A model generated the notes under the pieces. That model did no database searches. It saw only the letters and a program-made list of their open reading frames with translations, and was not told the DNA's origin. From JANQSP01 sp965237565 (GTDB taxonomy: Bacteria; Bdellovibrionota; Bdellovibrionia; Bdellovibrionales; UBA1609): a DNA stretch of 64,000 nt. Where the stretch lies: contig OZ250145.1 in assembly GCA_965237565.1 (NCBI GenBank), positions 558,001 to 622,000 of the forward strand, given 5' to 3'. This document shows positions 9,897 through 19,103 of the stretch, piece after piece; position 1 is the stretch's first letter, and every line of letters begins with the position of its first letter. A program made the position numbers and the translations under genes.

Positions 9897-10094
9897 GTGC
9901 CTCGAGTGAGAATTCGCGAAGGAGAAAGTGTTGAGCACGCTCTTCGTCGTTTTAAGAAATTGTGTGAAAAATTCGGTGTTCTTTCTGAAATCAAGAGGCG
10001 GGAGTTTTATGAAAAACCCAGTGTTTTCAGAAAGAAAAAGACCCTTTCAGCCCGTCGCCGGTCCTTAAAGAAGACGAAAAAGTATGAGGTGTGA
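9897..10094 (+). CDS. rpsU: 30S ribosomal protein S21
   Basis: A small basic protein of the 30S subunit that helps initiation. The 65 residues have the S21 pattern, with EGESVEHALRRFKK and REFYEKPS and a Lys/Arg-rich tail. It starts with GTG at 9897 behind an AGGTGG ribosome site. It heads the rpsU-yqeY-dnaG-rpoD operon. The next gene overlaps its stop codon, so translation is coupled. Confidence 0.95.
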   Translation: MPRVRIREGESVEHALRRFKKLCEKFGVLSEIKRREFYEKPSVFRKKKTLSARRRSLKKTKKYEV

Positions 10095-10558
10095 ATGTGG
10101 GAAAAGATTCCTTGAGAGAGCGAATTGTAACTGATATGAAAATGGCTATGAGGAATAAAGATTCCTTGCGCCTTGGAGTTCTTCGCTTGCTTCATGCAGA
10201 GTTTAAAAATCAAGAGATCCAATCGCAGTCTTCCTTAAAAGATGTGGAGGCCGTCCCCATTTTGAGAAAGCAAATCAAGCAGTATGAAGAAAGTATGGAG
10301 CAGTATAAAAAGATGGATCGACCAGAACAAGTAAAGGAGCAAGAGAAGCAAATTCAGATCATTGAATCATACCTACCTCCCGCACTTTCTGATTCGGAGT
10401 TAAAGAAAGAAATTGATCAGGCGATGGATGAATTGCAAGCCCCTTCTGCAAAGGGGATGGGTGCTGTGATAAAAGCTGTTCAAGCACAAACTGCTGGTGC
10501 TGCTAACAATCGACGATTAGCAGAACTAGTGAGAGAAAGATTTAAGAATTTATTATGA
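10091..10558 (+). CDS. yqeY: YqeY/GatB C-terminal-like protein
   Basis: YqeY proteins resemble the tRNA-binding tail of GatB, and their exact role is unsettled. The 155-residue protein shows the family features: LREDMKxAMRxKDxxxLxxLR-type opening, the EQIxIIExYLP-type core (here IQIIESYLPPALS), and a C-terminal GAVIKAVQ helix. The GTG start at 10091 overlaps the rpsU stop, with a second GTG two codons later. Its end overlaps the dnaG start by 4 bp. Confidence 0.9.
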   Translation: MNVGKDSLRERIVTDMKMAMRNKDSLRLGVLRLLHAEFKNQEIQSQSSLKDVEAVPILRKQIKQYEESMEQYKKMDRPEQVKEQEKQIQIIESYLPPALSDSELKKEIDQAMDELQAPSAKGMGAVIKAVQAQTAGAANNRRLAELVRERFKNLL

Positions 10559-12399
10559 GGAGATTTTCTCCTGAGCTTATCGAACAAATCAGGATGGCCA
10601 ACGATATTGTGGACATCATTAGCGAGGACGTTTTCCTAAAACGTTCTGGGGCTCGTTACATGGGGCTTTGTCCTTTTCCTTCTCACAATGAAAAAACACC
10701 GAGCTTTTCTGTCTCCTTGGATCAACAGCTCTATCATTGTTTTGGTTGTGGAGCTTCTGGCAATATTTACACCTATCTTCAGGAAAAAAAAGGACTACAT
10801 TTTGTCGATGCTGTAAAAGCTTTGGCTGAAAGGGCTGGCATTCCTCTTCCTAGGCAACAAACGGAAAGTGATCCAAAATATTTGGAAAAAAGAAAAATGC
10901 TGGGTATCAATTTATTAGCCTGTCAGTTTTATGAAAGAAATTTGCTAGCTCTTCGGGCCGAACATCCAGTTAAAAAGTATCTCAAAAAAAGACAATTTTC
11001 TGATGAAACCATCAAAGAGTTTCACTTAGGTTATGCGGGAAGCAGTTGGGAAGGACTCCTTTCTCATCTAAAAAAAGAAAATGCTTCTTTAGAGATAGCG
11101 ACTCGTTTGGGTTTGATTCGAAGAAAAGAGTCTCATTATTACGATCTTTTTCGAGATCGATTGATTTTTCCTATTTTCTCTAAGAATGGGAAAGAGGTTT
11201 TGGGTTTTGGAGCTAGAGCTTTGGGGGACGCTTTGCCGAAGTACATCAACAGTAATGATTCTGAGATTTTTCATAAAGGAAAAACTTTTTATGGTTGGGA
11301 TAAGTCTTCTTATTTTATTCGAGATTCTGGGAAAGCCATTTTGGTAGAGGGATATACAGATTTTATTAGTCTATACCAAAGGGGCGTGAAGAATGTGGTA
11401 GCTTCCCTAGGAACTGCTCTGACGCCCGATCACGCTCGTTGGCTCTCTTGGCATGTGGAGCAAGTTATTTTATTTTTTGATGGAGATCAAGCGGGGAAAA
11501 AAGCAGCTCGGAGAAGTCTCAATTTTTTGCTTTCTGCTGGTTTGGTTTCTAAAATTTTAAAGCTGGGAGAAAAATGGGATCCAGATTCCTTTATATGTGA
11601 GTTTGGTAAAAAAGCCTTGGATGAAAAGGTAAAAAATTCTCAAGATCTTTTTTTACAGATTCTTTTGACCGAGTTGGAAAAACATTCAGTTGGGGTGGAT
11701 CGGTTTTCCTTGATAGAAAAGATGGCGGGGTTTTTGGCACAAACAAAAAAAACTGCTCTCAAAGAATATTACCAAAAAAGATTATTGGATGTGTTTGGTT
11801 CTGATGAAAAGATTGCGAGAAAAATCTTGGAAGAAGCTATTAGAAAGAAAAAGCAGACTCTCAGAAACTCCCCTTACCAAGGGGAGGAGTCTTTGTCTGA
11901 AGAGGAGGGGAAAAAATCGGCGGCTGAAAATCAAGATGTAAAAAAATTAGCTATTCACTTGGCTCCAAAATCCGAACTGTTTCTTTTGGTTTTTGCTCTA
12001 GAAAACCCAGATAACTATCAAAAAGTTTTGGATGCTCATGTGCTTGAAAAGTTGACACATCCTTCTATTGCACAAACCTTCAAAAAGATGGAAGAATTAG
12101 TAGGAGAAAAATTGGAATATTTTGATACACTTCAGGAGTTGCTGGCACCTTATTTATCTGAACCACGTTTGGTGAGAAAAAAAACTCATCCCTTTTTATC
12201 TGAGCTATCTCCTCAAAAAATAGAAATTTTTATTCAAGATTGTGTGAATAAAGTCGAAAAGGAACGCAAACGATTGCACTTAAAAAAACTAAGAACTTAT
12301 TTACATTTGGACAAAGACAATTCTGAGAAATATTTAAAGCAAATAGTTGAATTAACAAAAAAGTCTCAAAAAGATTCGGAGATGAAGTATGATGGATAA
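10555..12399 (+). CDS. dnaG: DNA primase DnaG
   Basis: DnaG lays RNA primers at the replication fork. The N-terminal CHC2 zinc ribbon has Cys39, His44, Cys62 and Cys65. It reads CPFPSHNEKTPSF, with four rather than the usual two residues between the first Cys and His. The TOPRIM catalytic domain has VEGYTD near residue 264 and FFDGDQAG near 306. A poorly conserved C-terminal region would bind the DnaB helicase. The 614-residue length is normal. The start overlaps yqeY by ATGA and the end overlaps rpoD by 11 bp. Confidence 0.96.
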   Translation: MRRFSPELIEQIRMANDIVDIISEDVFLKRSGARYMGLCPFPSHNEKTPSFSVSLDQQLYHCFGCGASGNIYTYLQEKKGLHFVDAVKALAERAGIPLPRQQTESDPKYLEKRKMLGINLLACQFYERNLLALRAEHPVKKYLKKRQFSDETIKEFHLGYAGSSWEGLLSHLKKENASLEIATRLGLIRRKESHYYDLFRDRLIFPIFSKNGKEVLGFGARALGDALPKYINSNDSEIFHKGKTFYGWDKSSYFIRDSGKAILVEGYTDFISLYQRGVKNVVASLGTALTPDHARWLSWHVEQVILFFDGDQAGKKAARRSLNFLLSAGLVSKILKLGEKWDPDSFICEFGKKALDEKVKNSQDLFLQILLTELEKHSVGVDRFSLIEKMAGFLAQTKKTALKEYYQKRLLDVFGSDEKIARKILEEAIRKKKQTLRNSPYQGEESLSEEEGKKSAAENQDVKKLAIHLAPKSELFLLVFALENPDNYQKVLDAHVLEKLTHPSIAQTFKKMEELVGEKLEYFDTLQELLAPYLSEPRLVRKKTHPFLSELSPQKIEIFIQDCVNKVEKERKRLHLKKLRTYLHLDKDNSEKYLKQIVELTKKSQKDSEMKYDG

Positions 12400-14233
12400 A
12401 AAAGTGGTTTCAGAAACCAAAGAAAAACAAATGGCCTTGATGAAAACAGAGCTAAAAAAAATCATCGAGATGGCGAATAAAAAAGGCAATGTTTTACACA
12501 TTGAGGAATTAAATGAAGTGATTCCTTCTGAACTCACGGATGCAAAAACCTTGGATCAAATGATGCTCTCCCTCGAAAAACACTCTATCGAGGTAAAATA
12601 TCCTTCCAGTTTGAAGAATGGAAAGATTTCAAAAGCAGGGGAGGAAGATTTATTTTCTGCGGAAGCAAATGAAAAAGAAGAAGAAGAGGCAAATGATCTA
12701 AAATCTTATAGAAGCAATGATCCTGTTCGTTTGTATTTGAGAAAGATGGGGAGTGTTTCTCTTCTAGACCGAAAGGGAGAAGTGGAAATCGCTCGTCGAA
12801 TTGAAAAAGGAGAACGAGAAATCATCCGAGCCATTCTCCTATGCCCTATGGGGGCAGTTGAGGTGACTCGCTTGGGAGATCACTTAAGTCGCGGTCGTTT
12901 GAAGGTCAAATCTATTTTTCGAGGATTGGAAAATGAAGAAAATCGTTACAATGAAAAAGAGTATGAGGACAAAATTATTGAACTGATTAATCATGTAAAA
13001 AAATTCCAAAAAAAGAGCAAAAAAGATTTTTTGAATATCAAAGACAATCCAAAAGAATCCGCCAGTTCGGAGGCAGTTCTTATCAAATTGAGTGCAGAAT
13101 TGATGAAACAGATGAAAAACATCAATTTCAATCGCAAAATCATCAATCGCATTGTGATTAAGTTTCATAATTTGCTGAAACGAATGGAAGAGTTGCAAAA
13201 GCGGGTAGATTCATCTGTGGAAAAAACATTTTGTAAAAATTTTGATGAATTGGAGCAAACATATATGTCTGCCATGGATAACAACAAAGAAATGATTCGT
13301 GTGGAGAAAGAAAAGAATTTACAATTTCAAGCGTTTCGGGATTTTTATTTATCTGCTGTGGATGCCAAAAGAAGGTTGGATCGTTTGTATAAGGAAACAT
13401 GGATGGATTACAATTGGGTAAAAAGAACCTGTACTTCCATTTGGGAAGGAGAAAAAGAGGCCGACAAAGCCAAATCTAAGTTGGTGAAAGCGAATTTACG
13501 TTTGGTTGTCTCTATTGCCAAGAAGTACACCAATCGTGGTTTGCAATTTTTGGATCTCATTCAAGAAGGAAACATGGGTTTGATGAAGGCGGTGGATAAG
13601 TTTGAATACCGCAGAGGTTACAAATTTTCTACTTATGCTACTTGGTGGATTCGTCAAGCGATTACAAGAGCGATTGCCGACCAAGCTCGTACCATTCGTA
13701 TTCCAGTTCATATGATTGAGACCATTAATAAGTTGGTGAGAACTTCTCGTTATTTGATCCAAGAACTTGGAAGAGAGCCTACTCCAGAGGAGATCGCAAA
13801 AAAAATGGAGATGCCGGTGGATAAAGTCAGAAAAGTATTACGAATTGCTAGAGAACCAATCAGTTTAGAGACTCCGGTGGGTGAAGAAGATGATTCTCAT
13901 TTGGGAGACTTTATTGAAGATAAAGGTGTGATCAATCCTTCTTCGGCAATTGTGAGTTTGAATTTAATTGAACAAACAAGAAGAGTATTGGCGACTTTGA
14001 CTCCTAGGGAGGAGCGTGTGCTTCGGATGCGTTTTGGAATTGGAGAGGAGAGTGATCACACTTTAGAAGAGGTGGGACAAGATTTTAATGTCACTCGTGA
14101 GCGCATACGTCAAATTGAAGCCAAGGCCCTTCGTAAGCTTAGACATCCTAGTCGTTCCGTGAAGCTCAAGACTTTTGTAGATGCTGAAGGTGGCGGCGGG
14201 AATGACATGGCGGACGATGATACAGACGAGTGA
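12389..14233 (+). CDS. rpoD: RNA polymerase primary sigma factor RpoD
   Basis: The housekeeping sigma-70. Region 1.1 spans about residues 15-75 and region 1.2 includes DPVRLYLRKMGSV. A long acidic non-conserved region follows. Regions 2.1-2.4 run from about residue 360 (KANLRLVVSIAKKYTNRG and the TYATWWIRQAI -10 recognition helix). Region 4.2 near 558-585 has the -35 helix-turn-helix TRERIRQIEAKALRKLR. A Gly/Asp-rich tail of about 15 residues is unusual. It is the last gene of the rpsU operon. A truncated, silently diverged second copy lies at 29398-29570. Confidence 0.97.
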   Translation: MMDKKVVSETKEKQMALMKTELKKIIEMANKKGNVLHIEELNEVIPSELTDAKTLDQMMLSLEKHSIEVKYPSSLKNGKISKAGEEDLFSAEANEKEEEEANDLKSYRSNDPVRLYLRKMGSVSLLDRKGEVEIARRIEKGEREIIRAILLCPMGAVEVTRLGDHLSRGRLKVKSIFRGLENEENRYNEKEYEDKIIELINHVKKFQKKSKKDFLNIKDNPKESASSEAVLIKLSAELMKQMKNINFNRKIINRIVIKFHNLLKRMEELQKRVDSSVEKTFCKNFDELEQTYMSAMDNNKEMIRVEKEKNLQFQAFRDFYLSAVDAKRRLDRLYKETWMDYNWVKRTCTSIWEGEKEADKAKSKLVKANLRLVVSIAKKYTNRGLQFLDLIQEGNMGLMKAVDKFEYRRGYKFSTYATWWIRQAITRAIADQARTIRIPVHMIETINKLVRTSRYLIQELGREPTPEEIAKKMEMPVDKVRKVLRIAREPISLETPVGEEDDSHLGDFIEDKGVINPSSAIVSLNLIEQTRRVLATLTPREERVLRMRFGIGEESDHTLEEVGQDFNVTRERIRQIEAKALRKLRHPSRSVKLKTFVDAEGGGGNDMADDDTDE

Positions 14234-14286
14234 ATCTGTGATATAATACAACGATGTACATGAGAGAAGATGATTGATTTACGGGC

Positions 14287-14360
14287 GGGGGCTTAGCTTA
14301 GTTGGTTAAAGCATCCGGCTCATAACCGGAGGATCGAAGGTTCGAGTCCTTCAGCCCCTA
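14287..14360 (+). tRNA. tRNA-Met (CAT anticodon)
   Basis: A complete 74-nt cloverleaf. The acceptor GGGGGCT pairs with AGCCCCT, the anticodon stem TCCGG/CCGGA encloses loop CTCATAA, and the T stem is GAAGG/CCTTC. The anticodon is CAT and the discriminator A. CCA is not encoded (CTA follows). Elongator Met is likely, but a tRNA-Ile whose C34 is modified to lysidine cannot be excluded. A 3' half copy with an encoded CCA is at 29569-29604. Confidence 0.93.
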
Positions 14361-14500
14361 CTATTTTTTTGTTCGTATTACACAATACTTCATTATTTAT
14401 CAAATTATAGAGCATTAATTTTAATTAAGTTACGAAATAGTATCTATTTTAGGTATGAGCCTTTTAAAAATATTGAAAATTAAAGTATATATTAAGTGAG

Positions 14501-14998
14501 ATGTTTTCTAAAAATATAAAAATTGCGTTGGTGATCGTTTTAATTTTAGTGGGAGCCTTTTTCTTTTTTGAAAGTGATGAATCTTACTTGAAAAAGAAAA
14601 CAGTCTTTATAGTGGAATCACTTTCTCTAAAAATTCCTATGTCAGATATTGGAATGATTAGAAAAACAAATGAAATAATCAAACATATTGATATTTCCGT
14701 AGAGTTTAAAGTTCGCTTCGATAAAAGGATTTTTGTTAAAAAATCATTAGCTCAACTAAGAGGTCTTTTGTTTCAATACTTTAAAAAAGCCGGTTTAAGG
14801 GGATTGGAAAAAGTAAAAAAGGATCAGCTAACAGTTCAAATAATTTCCAAGGGAAAACCAAAAAGAGCTCTGGTTTTATTTCCTCTTTCTTTAAAATGGG
14901 ATGAGAAAATAATTCAATGCCAAGTAGAACTCAACTGGGTTAAAGAAAAAAAATGGCTGATCAGTAAAGTCGAAGCTTTATCCTGTTTGGTTCAATGA
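14501..14998 (+). CDS. Hypothetical membrane-anchored protein
   Basis: I do not recognise the family. The 165 residues begin with a single hydrophobic segment (about 8-23, IALVIVLILVGAFFFF). A Lys-rich periplasmic or cytoplasmic domain of alternating beta-like strands follows (ISVEFKVRFDKR, QLTVQIISKGKP, WLISKVEAL). It resembles in size the other small single-helix protein at 62666-63196. A decayed paralogue with an in-frame stop and an internal deletion lies at 29978-30370. Two copies conserved at protein level suggest it was once a selected gene. Confidence 0.6.
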   Translation: MFSKNIKIALVIVLILVGAFFFFESDESYLKKKTVFIVESLSLKIPMSDIGMIRKTNEIIKHIDISVEFKVRFDKRIFVKKSLAQLRGLLFQYFKKAGLRGLEKVKKDQLTVQIISKGKPKRALVLFPLSLKWDEKIIQCQVELNWVKEKKWLISKVEALSCLVQ

Positions 14999-15079
14999 AA
15001 TCAAATTTCAAAAAAGTAGTTCATTAATAATTAAAAATTTCTTATCCTGCTATAAATTTTTTATTTTCGTGATAATGGT

Positions 15080-15356
15080 GAGAAATCGCCCAAGTCTGAT
15101 CATTGAGTTTTGTCACGATTATTCTTAGCTTTTTTATCGGCTTCTGCTTTAAGTAATAAAGCTGTTTCTTTCCCCTCTCCAATGATGGAAAGTAAATCCA
15201 AAGGAGTTTGGCCCCTTTTTTTACTAATGATAAGGCTTTAAATAGTAGAACAGTGTTTTTAGTTTGGTTATTTTTAGGAGGTTCGAAAAAAGAGTTGGCC
15301 TTACTCCATAGAGAATAAGAGAAAAAAAGAAGAAAAATAAATGCAAATAATTTCAT
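15080..15356 (-). pseudogene. Decayed ankyrin-repeat protein gene
   Basis: The start (MKLFAFIFLLFFSYSLW) matches the signal peptide of the intact ankyrin gene at 30413-31480 (MKLFTFILLLFSYSLW). After a large internal deletion the frame reads LVKKG, then shifts. In the next frame the ankyrin pattern resumes as GQTPLDLL, TALLLKAEADKKAKNN and then a stop. A frameshift at the run of A/G before GGCC explains this. The region is therefore a truncated, frameshifted relic rather than a 117-residue gene. Confidence 0.75.
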
Positions 15357-15470
15357 AAGGCCCCTACAGAAAGGAAAATCAGATTTTTTAGCCAAAACTA
15401 AAGGATTATTTTGAGAAAATTTACAAAAGGCTTATGGGAGCATTTGTCCATGCATCAAAAAAATACAGAT

Positions 15471-16526
15471 TTAAATATTACACACTGTTTTAATTAGTCT
15501 TTTAGTGACCGTATAGGGATCAGCGTTGGCACCTGGTCTTCTGTCCTCAAAATACCCACAGCCTTTTTGTTTTACGTACGCTGGAATCCTGATTGAAGCC
15601 GCTCTGTTAGCCACTCCCGATTTGAATTGATCAATAGCACAAGTTTCATGTTTCCCAGTCAAACGTTTTTCTAAACCATCTCCATAGACAGCAATATGTT
15701 CCTTGTGAGTTTTTTCTAAAAATTTAATGGCCTCTTCGATCTTCTTGATCCCTGTTCCTAGTTCTCTCATCCCTTTCGTTGAAAAGTTGGTGTGTAAGCC
15801 CGCTCCATTCCAATCTCCCTCAATAGGCTTATTATCTAAAGACACCCTCACTCCATAGTTTTCAGCTACTCGGTAAAGAAACCACCTAGCCATCCACAGG
15901 TGATCGGTGGAAGTCAAAGGATCCAAAATTTCAACCTCGGAATCTCTATAACCAATCTGAAACTCCCACTGTGCTGGCATCACTTCCGCATTGATTCCAT
16001 ATAAATAAAGCCCAGCCTTTTGACACACTCTCATGTGCTCTTCCACGATATCTCTTCCAAATACTCTGTCTGTACCCACTCCACAGTAATAAGGTCCTTG
16101 GGGTTTTGGAGTTTTCTCCTTTGGCCATCCCATTGGTCGATCATCTTTGAAAAAAGTGTACTCTTGTTCAAAACCAATCCAGATTTCTTCTTTTTTTGCT
16201 CCCTTCGATAAAAGTTCTCTTAAGAGAGCTCTTTGGTTAGTGGGATGAGCTGTCCTTCCATCAGATTGAAAAACTTCACACATGACAATGTAGGAGTTTT
16301 CGCTTCTCAAAGTGTTTTTGCAAAAAGCCACAGGCTTAAGAATGAGATCTGAATTTTCTCCCCCAGCCTGATAGGTGGAAGAACCATCAAAGCTCCATAG
16401 CGGGATGTCATCCACAACAAGTGTTTGCTTTATAAGAGGGACAAGCTTTGTTTTTGAACGAAGTTGCTGAGTGGGTTTGGCACCATCCAGCCAAATGTAT
16501 TCCATTTCACAAGTGTTTGCTGTCAT
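15471..16526 (-). CDS. glnII: Glutamine synthetase type II (GlnII), copy 1
   Basis: A eukaryote-type glutamine synthetase, making glutamine from glutamate, ammonia and ATP as a decamer. At 351 residues it fits GSII and not the 470-residue bacterial GSI. Motifs include WSFDGSSTYQA, GFEQEYTFF (metal-binding Glu), NAEVMPAQWEFQIG, GDWNGAGLHTNFS and the ADPYTVTKRLI end. GSII is not adenylylated. A paralogue in the opposite orientation lies at 23980-25038, and their central thirds are almost identical in DNA. An N-terminal fragment of a third copy is at 31553-31739. Confidence 0.94.
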   Translation of the reverse strand: MTANTCEMEYIWLDGAKPTQQLRSKTKLVPLIKQTLVVDDIPLWSFDGSSTYQAGGENSDLILKPVAFCKNTLRSENSYIVMCEVFQSDGRTAHPTNQRALLRELLSKGAKKEEIWIGFEQEYTFFKDDRPMGWPKEKTPKPQGPYYCGVGTDRVFGRDIVEEHMRVCQKAGLYLYGINAEVMPAQWEFQIGYRDSEVEILDPLTSTDHLWMARWFLYRVAENYGVRVSLDNKPIEGDWNGAGLHTNFSTKGMRELGTGIKKIEEAIKFLEKTHKEHIAVYGDGLEKRLTGKHETCAIDQFKSGVANRAASIRIPAYVKQKGCGYFEDRRPGANADPYTVTKRLIKTVCNI

Positions 16527-16541
16527 TAAGAAAAGACCTTA

Positions 16542-17963
16542 TCAAGTTTTGCAGTTGTCACAAAAATCACAGTTACTAATGCTGGTCTCTTCGAAGTAAA
16601 GACCAATTATGTTTTTTCGACAATCAGAACTTTTAGCATATTCAAGCATTTTTTGTAAATGAATGAGTTGGTGTCTTTCTTTTTGCTTCAGTAAATCTGG
16701 TTCTGGCCACTCTTCAGACTCTCCAATCAGCTTAAAACCTTTGTTTGTTTCCACTATATAGTTCCATCTTTTCAATAAATTAATGGCTGTTTCTACCCGA
16801 AAATCATTTGAATTGTAAAAATTCATCTGTTCTCGGATAAAATCCACTCCCTCAGAAGCCACTTGCTCAGCTTTGTTTTTGAGGATGCGAAACACCTGCT
16901 GAATGAAAGACAAATTCGGATTGGCCCACTTGATAAAACTCATACCAATGCTTAAATCGTCTTCATCGTAAAAAAGATAGCAAAAAGCTGGCTGGCCATC
17001 CCTTCCAGCTCTCCCCGCTTCTTGGTAATAAGATTCAAGACTGGTCGGAATCTCAAAATGCAAAACCATTCTAATGTTTGGTTTGTCTACACCCAAACCA
17101 AAAGCCGGTGTAGCCAAAAGAAGAGGCACTTTATTTTTTAAAAAGGCAGATTGGTTTTTGTGTCGTATCTGAGCTGGTATCTTAGAATGATATTTTACGA
17201 ATGGAATTTTTTGTTGTTCCAGATATTGGGCTGTCTCTTCAAGTGTTTTGATTAAGGAAAAATACACAATACCGGTTTTGTGTTTTTCGATCAATTCGTA
17301 CACAATGGGCAATTTGTTCGAAAAGCCAACCAAGTGTTTGACCGCCAAATACAAATTTGGACGTTGCACACTGGATGTAAAAATCTTTGTTTCTGGAGAA
17401 AGATGAAGAATTTTAAAAATATCTTTTTTTGTGTGCAAACTGGCTGTTGCCGTGAGTGCTAGAGTGAGAGGATTTCCAAGCCTTTGTCTCACTTCCCCCA
17501 ATCGAGAGTAATCAGGCCTGAAATCATGTCCCCATTGAGAAATGCAGTGGACTTCATCCACGACCAAAAGACTGAGTTTTTGTTTCTTTAAAAGAGCCAT
17601 AAAATCTTTTTTTTGCAATCTCTCTGGTGTGACATAGAGCATTTTATAAGAGCCTTTGCTGAAGGCTTTCATGATGTCTGTTCGTTCTTTTTTCGAAAGG
17701 GCCGAGTGAATGGCCTCGGCTGGGATGTTTTTTTGTTTCAAACGATCCACCTGATCTTTCATCAGGGCAATGAGAGGGGATACCACGATCGTTAAACCCT
17801 CTTGCATGAGAGCCGGAAGTTGGTAACAGAGACTTTTCCCCCAGCCTGTGGGCATGATGACAAGCGTGTCTTGTTGCCCAAGTATGCCTGATACAACTTC
17901 TTTTTGAGGTTTTTTGAACTTTTTTAAGCCAAAATATTTTTGAAGATTTGATTCAAGAGTCAT
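16542..17963 (-). CDS. recQ: ATP-dependent DNA helicase, RecQ family
   Basis: A 3'-5' DNA helicase for recombination and fork repair. Helicase motifs are all present: motif I PTGWGKS near residue 38, DEVH box near 136, motif III ALTATA, and motif VI QEAGRAGRDGQ. After a short winged-helix-like stretch, the protein ends in the zinc domain with C-x16-C-x2-C-x2-C. There is no HRDC domain, so at 473 residues it is a short RecQ. About 200 bp covering its first ~40 codons and upstream region is repeated at 19104-19300. Confidence 0.92.
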   Translation of the reverse strand: MTLESNLQKYFGLKKFKKPQKEVVSGILGQQDTLVIMPTGWGKSLCYQLPALMQEGLTIVVSPLIALMKDQVDRLKQKNIPAEAIHSALSKKERTDIMKAFSKGSYKMLYVTPERLQKKDFMALLKKQKLSLLVVDEVHCISQWGHDFRPDYSRLGEVRQRLGNPLTLALTATASLHTKKDIFKILHLSPETKIFTSSVQRPNLYLAVKHLVGFSNKLPIVYELIEKHKTGIVYFSLIKTLEETAQYLEQQKIPFVKYHSKIPAQIRHKNQSAFLKNKVPLLLATPAFGLGVDKPNIRMVLHFEIPTSLESYYQEAGRAGRDGQPAFCYLFYDEDDLSIGMSFIKWANPNLSFIQQVFRILKNKAEQVASEGVDFIREQMNFYNSNDFRVETAINLLKRWNYIVETNKGFKLIGESEEWPEPDLLKQKERHQLIHLQKMLEYAKSSDCRKNIIGLYFEETSISNCDFCDNCKT

Positions 17964-18124
17964 TGTCAGCCATTCTGATTATAGCACTCTATTCTATCAA
18001 ATTATTTTTCGGAGTTTTAATTTTTTGTTGATTCTAGGTGATATTTTATCTCCTACTTTTTTATAGCTTGCTGTGATTGATGTAATCTTTTTAGATTGTG
18101 ATGATACTCATCAAGTGCTTTTAA

Positions 18125-18613
18125 TTACCAATAGGTCTCAATGAGGAAGTCAACAAAATCACCCTCAGTCGATATACCTTCATCTGTATCATCAGTCATC
18201 GATGCAGTTTTATCTGTCTTTTCATCTTCCTCAATTTCTTTTTTTACTTTCTTAGTGCACCTATCTAACTCTAACTTATTAACTGAAACAATTGAAGAAC
18301 CATCTAATATTAGTGCTGTATCCTCCCTTATGTTAGTCATTGTAATAGTCCGAAATTTCCCTACTAACATCACGCTCATAACAGGGCCGTTTTGTACTGT
18401 AATCGCGAGTGGATTTTTTTTATTTTTACTTATAAAGATTTTTTCAACAGGACTATTTTCGTCTCGAAGACATCTTTTTATTGCAAGTATTCCCGACTCC
18501 GAAAATTTTTCACGTTGGCTATCTGGAATATCTGCTGCCATCACCTGCTGAGGGCTGACAAAAGCCAAGGCAAGTAACACAAGTATTAATTTGTATTTAT
18601 TTGTATTTTTCAT
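18125..18613 (-). CDS. Hypothetical secreted protein
   Basis: I do not recognise it. The 162 residues start with a clear Sec signal peptide (residues ~6-26, ending VMA before ADIPDS). A compact domain with two Cys (CLRDEN and DRCTKK), which could form a disulfide, follows. The tail is acidic, Asp/Glu/Thr-rich. AAGGGGG precedes the ATG at good distance. With the adjacent tRNA-Ser it sits between two direct copies of the recQ 5' region, which suggests the pair arrived as an insertion. Confidence 0.6.
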   Translation of the reverse strand: MKNTNKYKLILVLLALAFVSPQQVMAADIPDSQREKFSESGILAIKRCLRDENSPVEKIFISKNKKNPLAITVQNGPVMSVMLVGKFRTITMTNIREDTALILDGSSIVSVNKLELDRCTKKVKKEIEEDEKTDKTASMTDDTDEGISTEGDFVDFLIETYW

Positions 18614-19009
18614 ATCATTTCCCCCTTAGTTCATATAACGAAAGCTTATATATTCTTAATTTTTTGAACATTGATAAACATTGGCTCCTCACAAGACTTC
18701 CATCCAATTTAAATCAATTCAGTGAAACATTATTACCTTTTTATGCATAGCAATGTAATCTATATTTTAGGGTATTGTATATAATACATAGCATAGTATA
18801 AAAATGAAAAATCCTTTTATAGTAAGAACTTATTTTATTTTTGATTGGGATTACAAGTTTTTTCTGGTGATTACCATTGCCTAATAAGTATATGGTTTCG
18901 TTGATTCGGCTTCTTTTCAATCAGCTTTATGATTTGCACGATTTAATTTTAAGTTAACTTGTTGTTTTTATTTAATTTATTTTGTTTTTTCTTATCATGC
19001 ACTTTATCG
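18614..19009. other. A+T-rich intergenic region
   Basis: About 400 bp between the secreted protein and tRNA-Ser. It contains runs such as TATATAATACATAGCATAG but no convincing reading frame. The promoter for the 18613 gene should lie at its left end. Confidence 0.5.
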
Positions 19010-19103
19010 TGGCGGAGGGAGAGGGATTCGAACCCTCGAAATGTTTGACCATTTACACGCTTTCCAAGCGTGTGTCTTCAGTCAGCCACTCGGCCACCCC
19101 CCA
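19010..19103 (-). tRNA. tRNA-Ser (GGA)
   Basis: A class II tRNA with the long variable arm expected for Ser. The anticodon loop TTGGAAA reads GGA, the T stem is GAGGG/CCCTC, the discriminator is G and CCA is encoded. The 5' acceptor strand reads TGGGGGG against TCCCTCC. The first pair is therefore a T-C mismatch and two pairs are wobbles. The acceptor 5' end lies exactly where a duplicated recQ fragment abuts, which may explain the imperfect pairing. Confidence 0.9.

Noticed and set aside
15042..15395. Intact 117-residue secreted protein
   Set aside because: Comparison with the ankyrin gene at 30413 shows a deletion and frameshift, and the ankyrin pattern continues in another frame.
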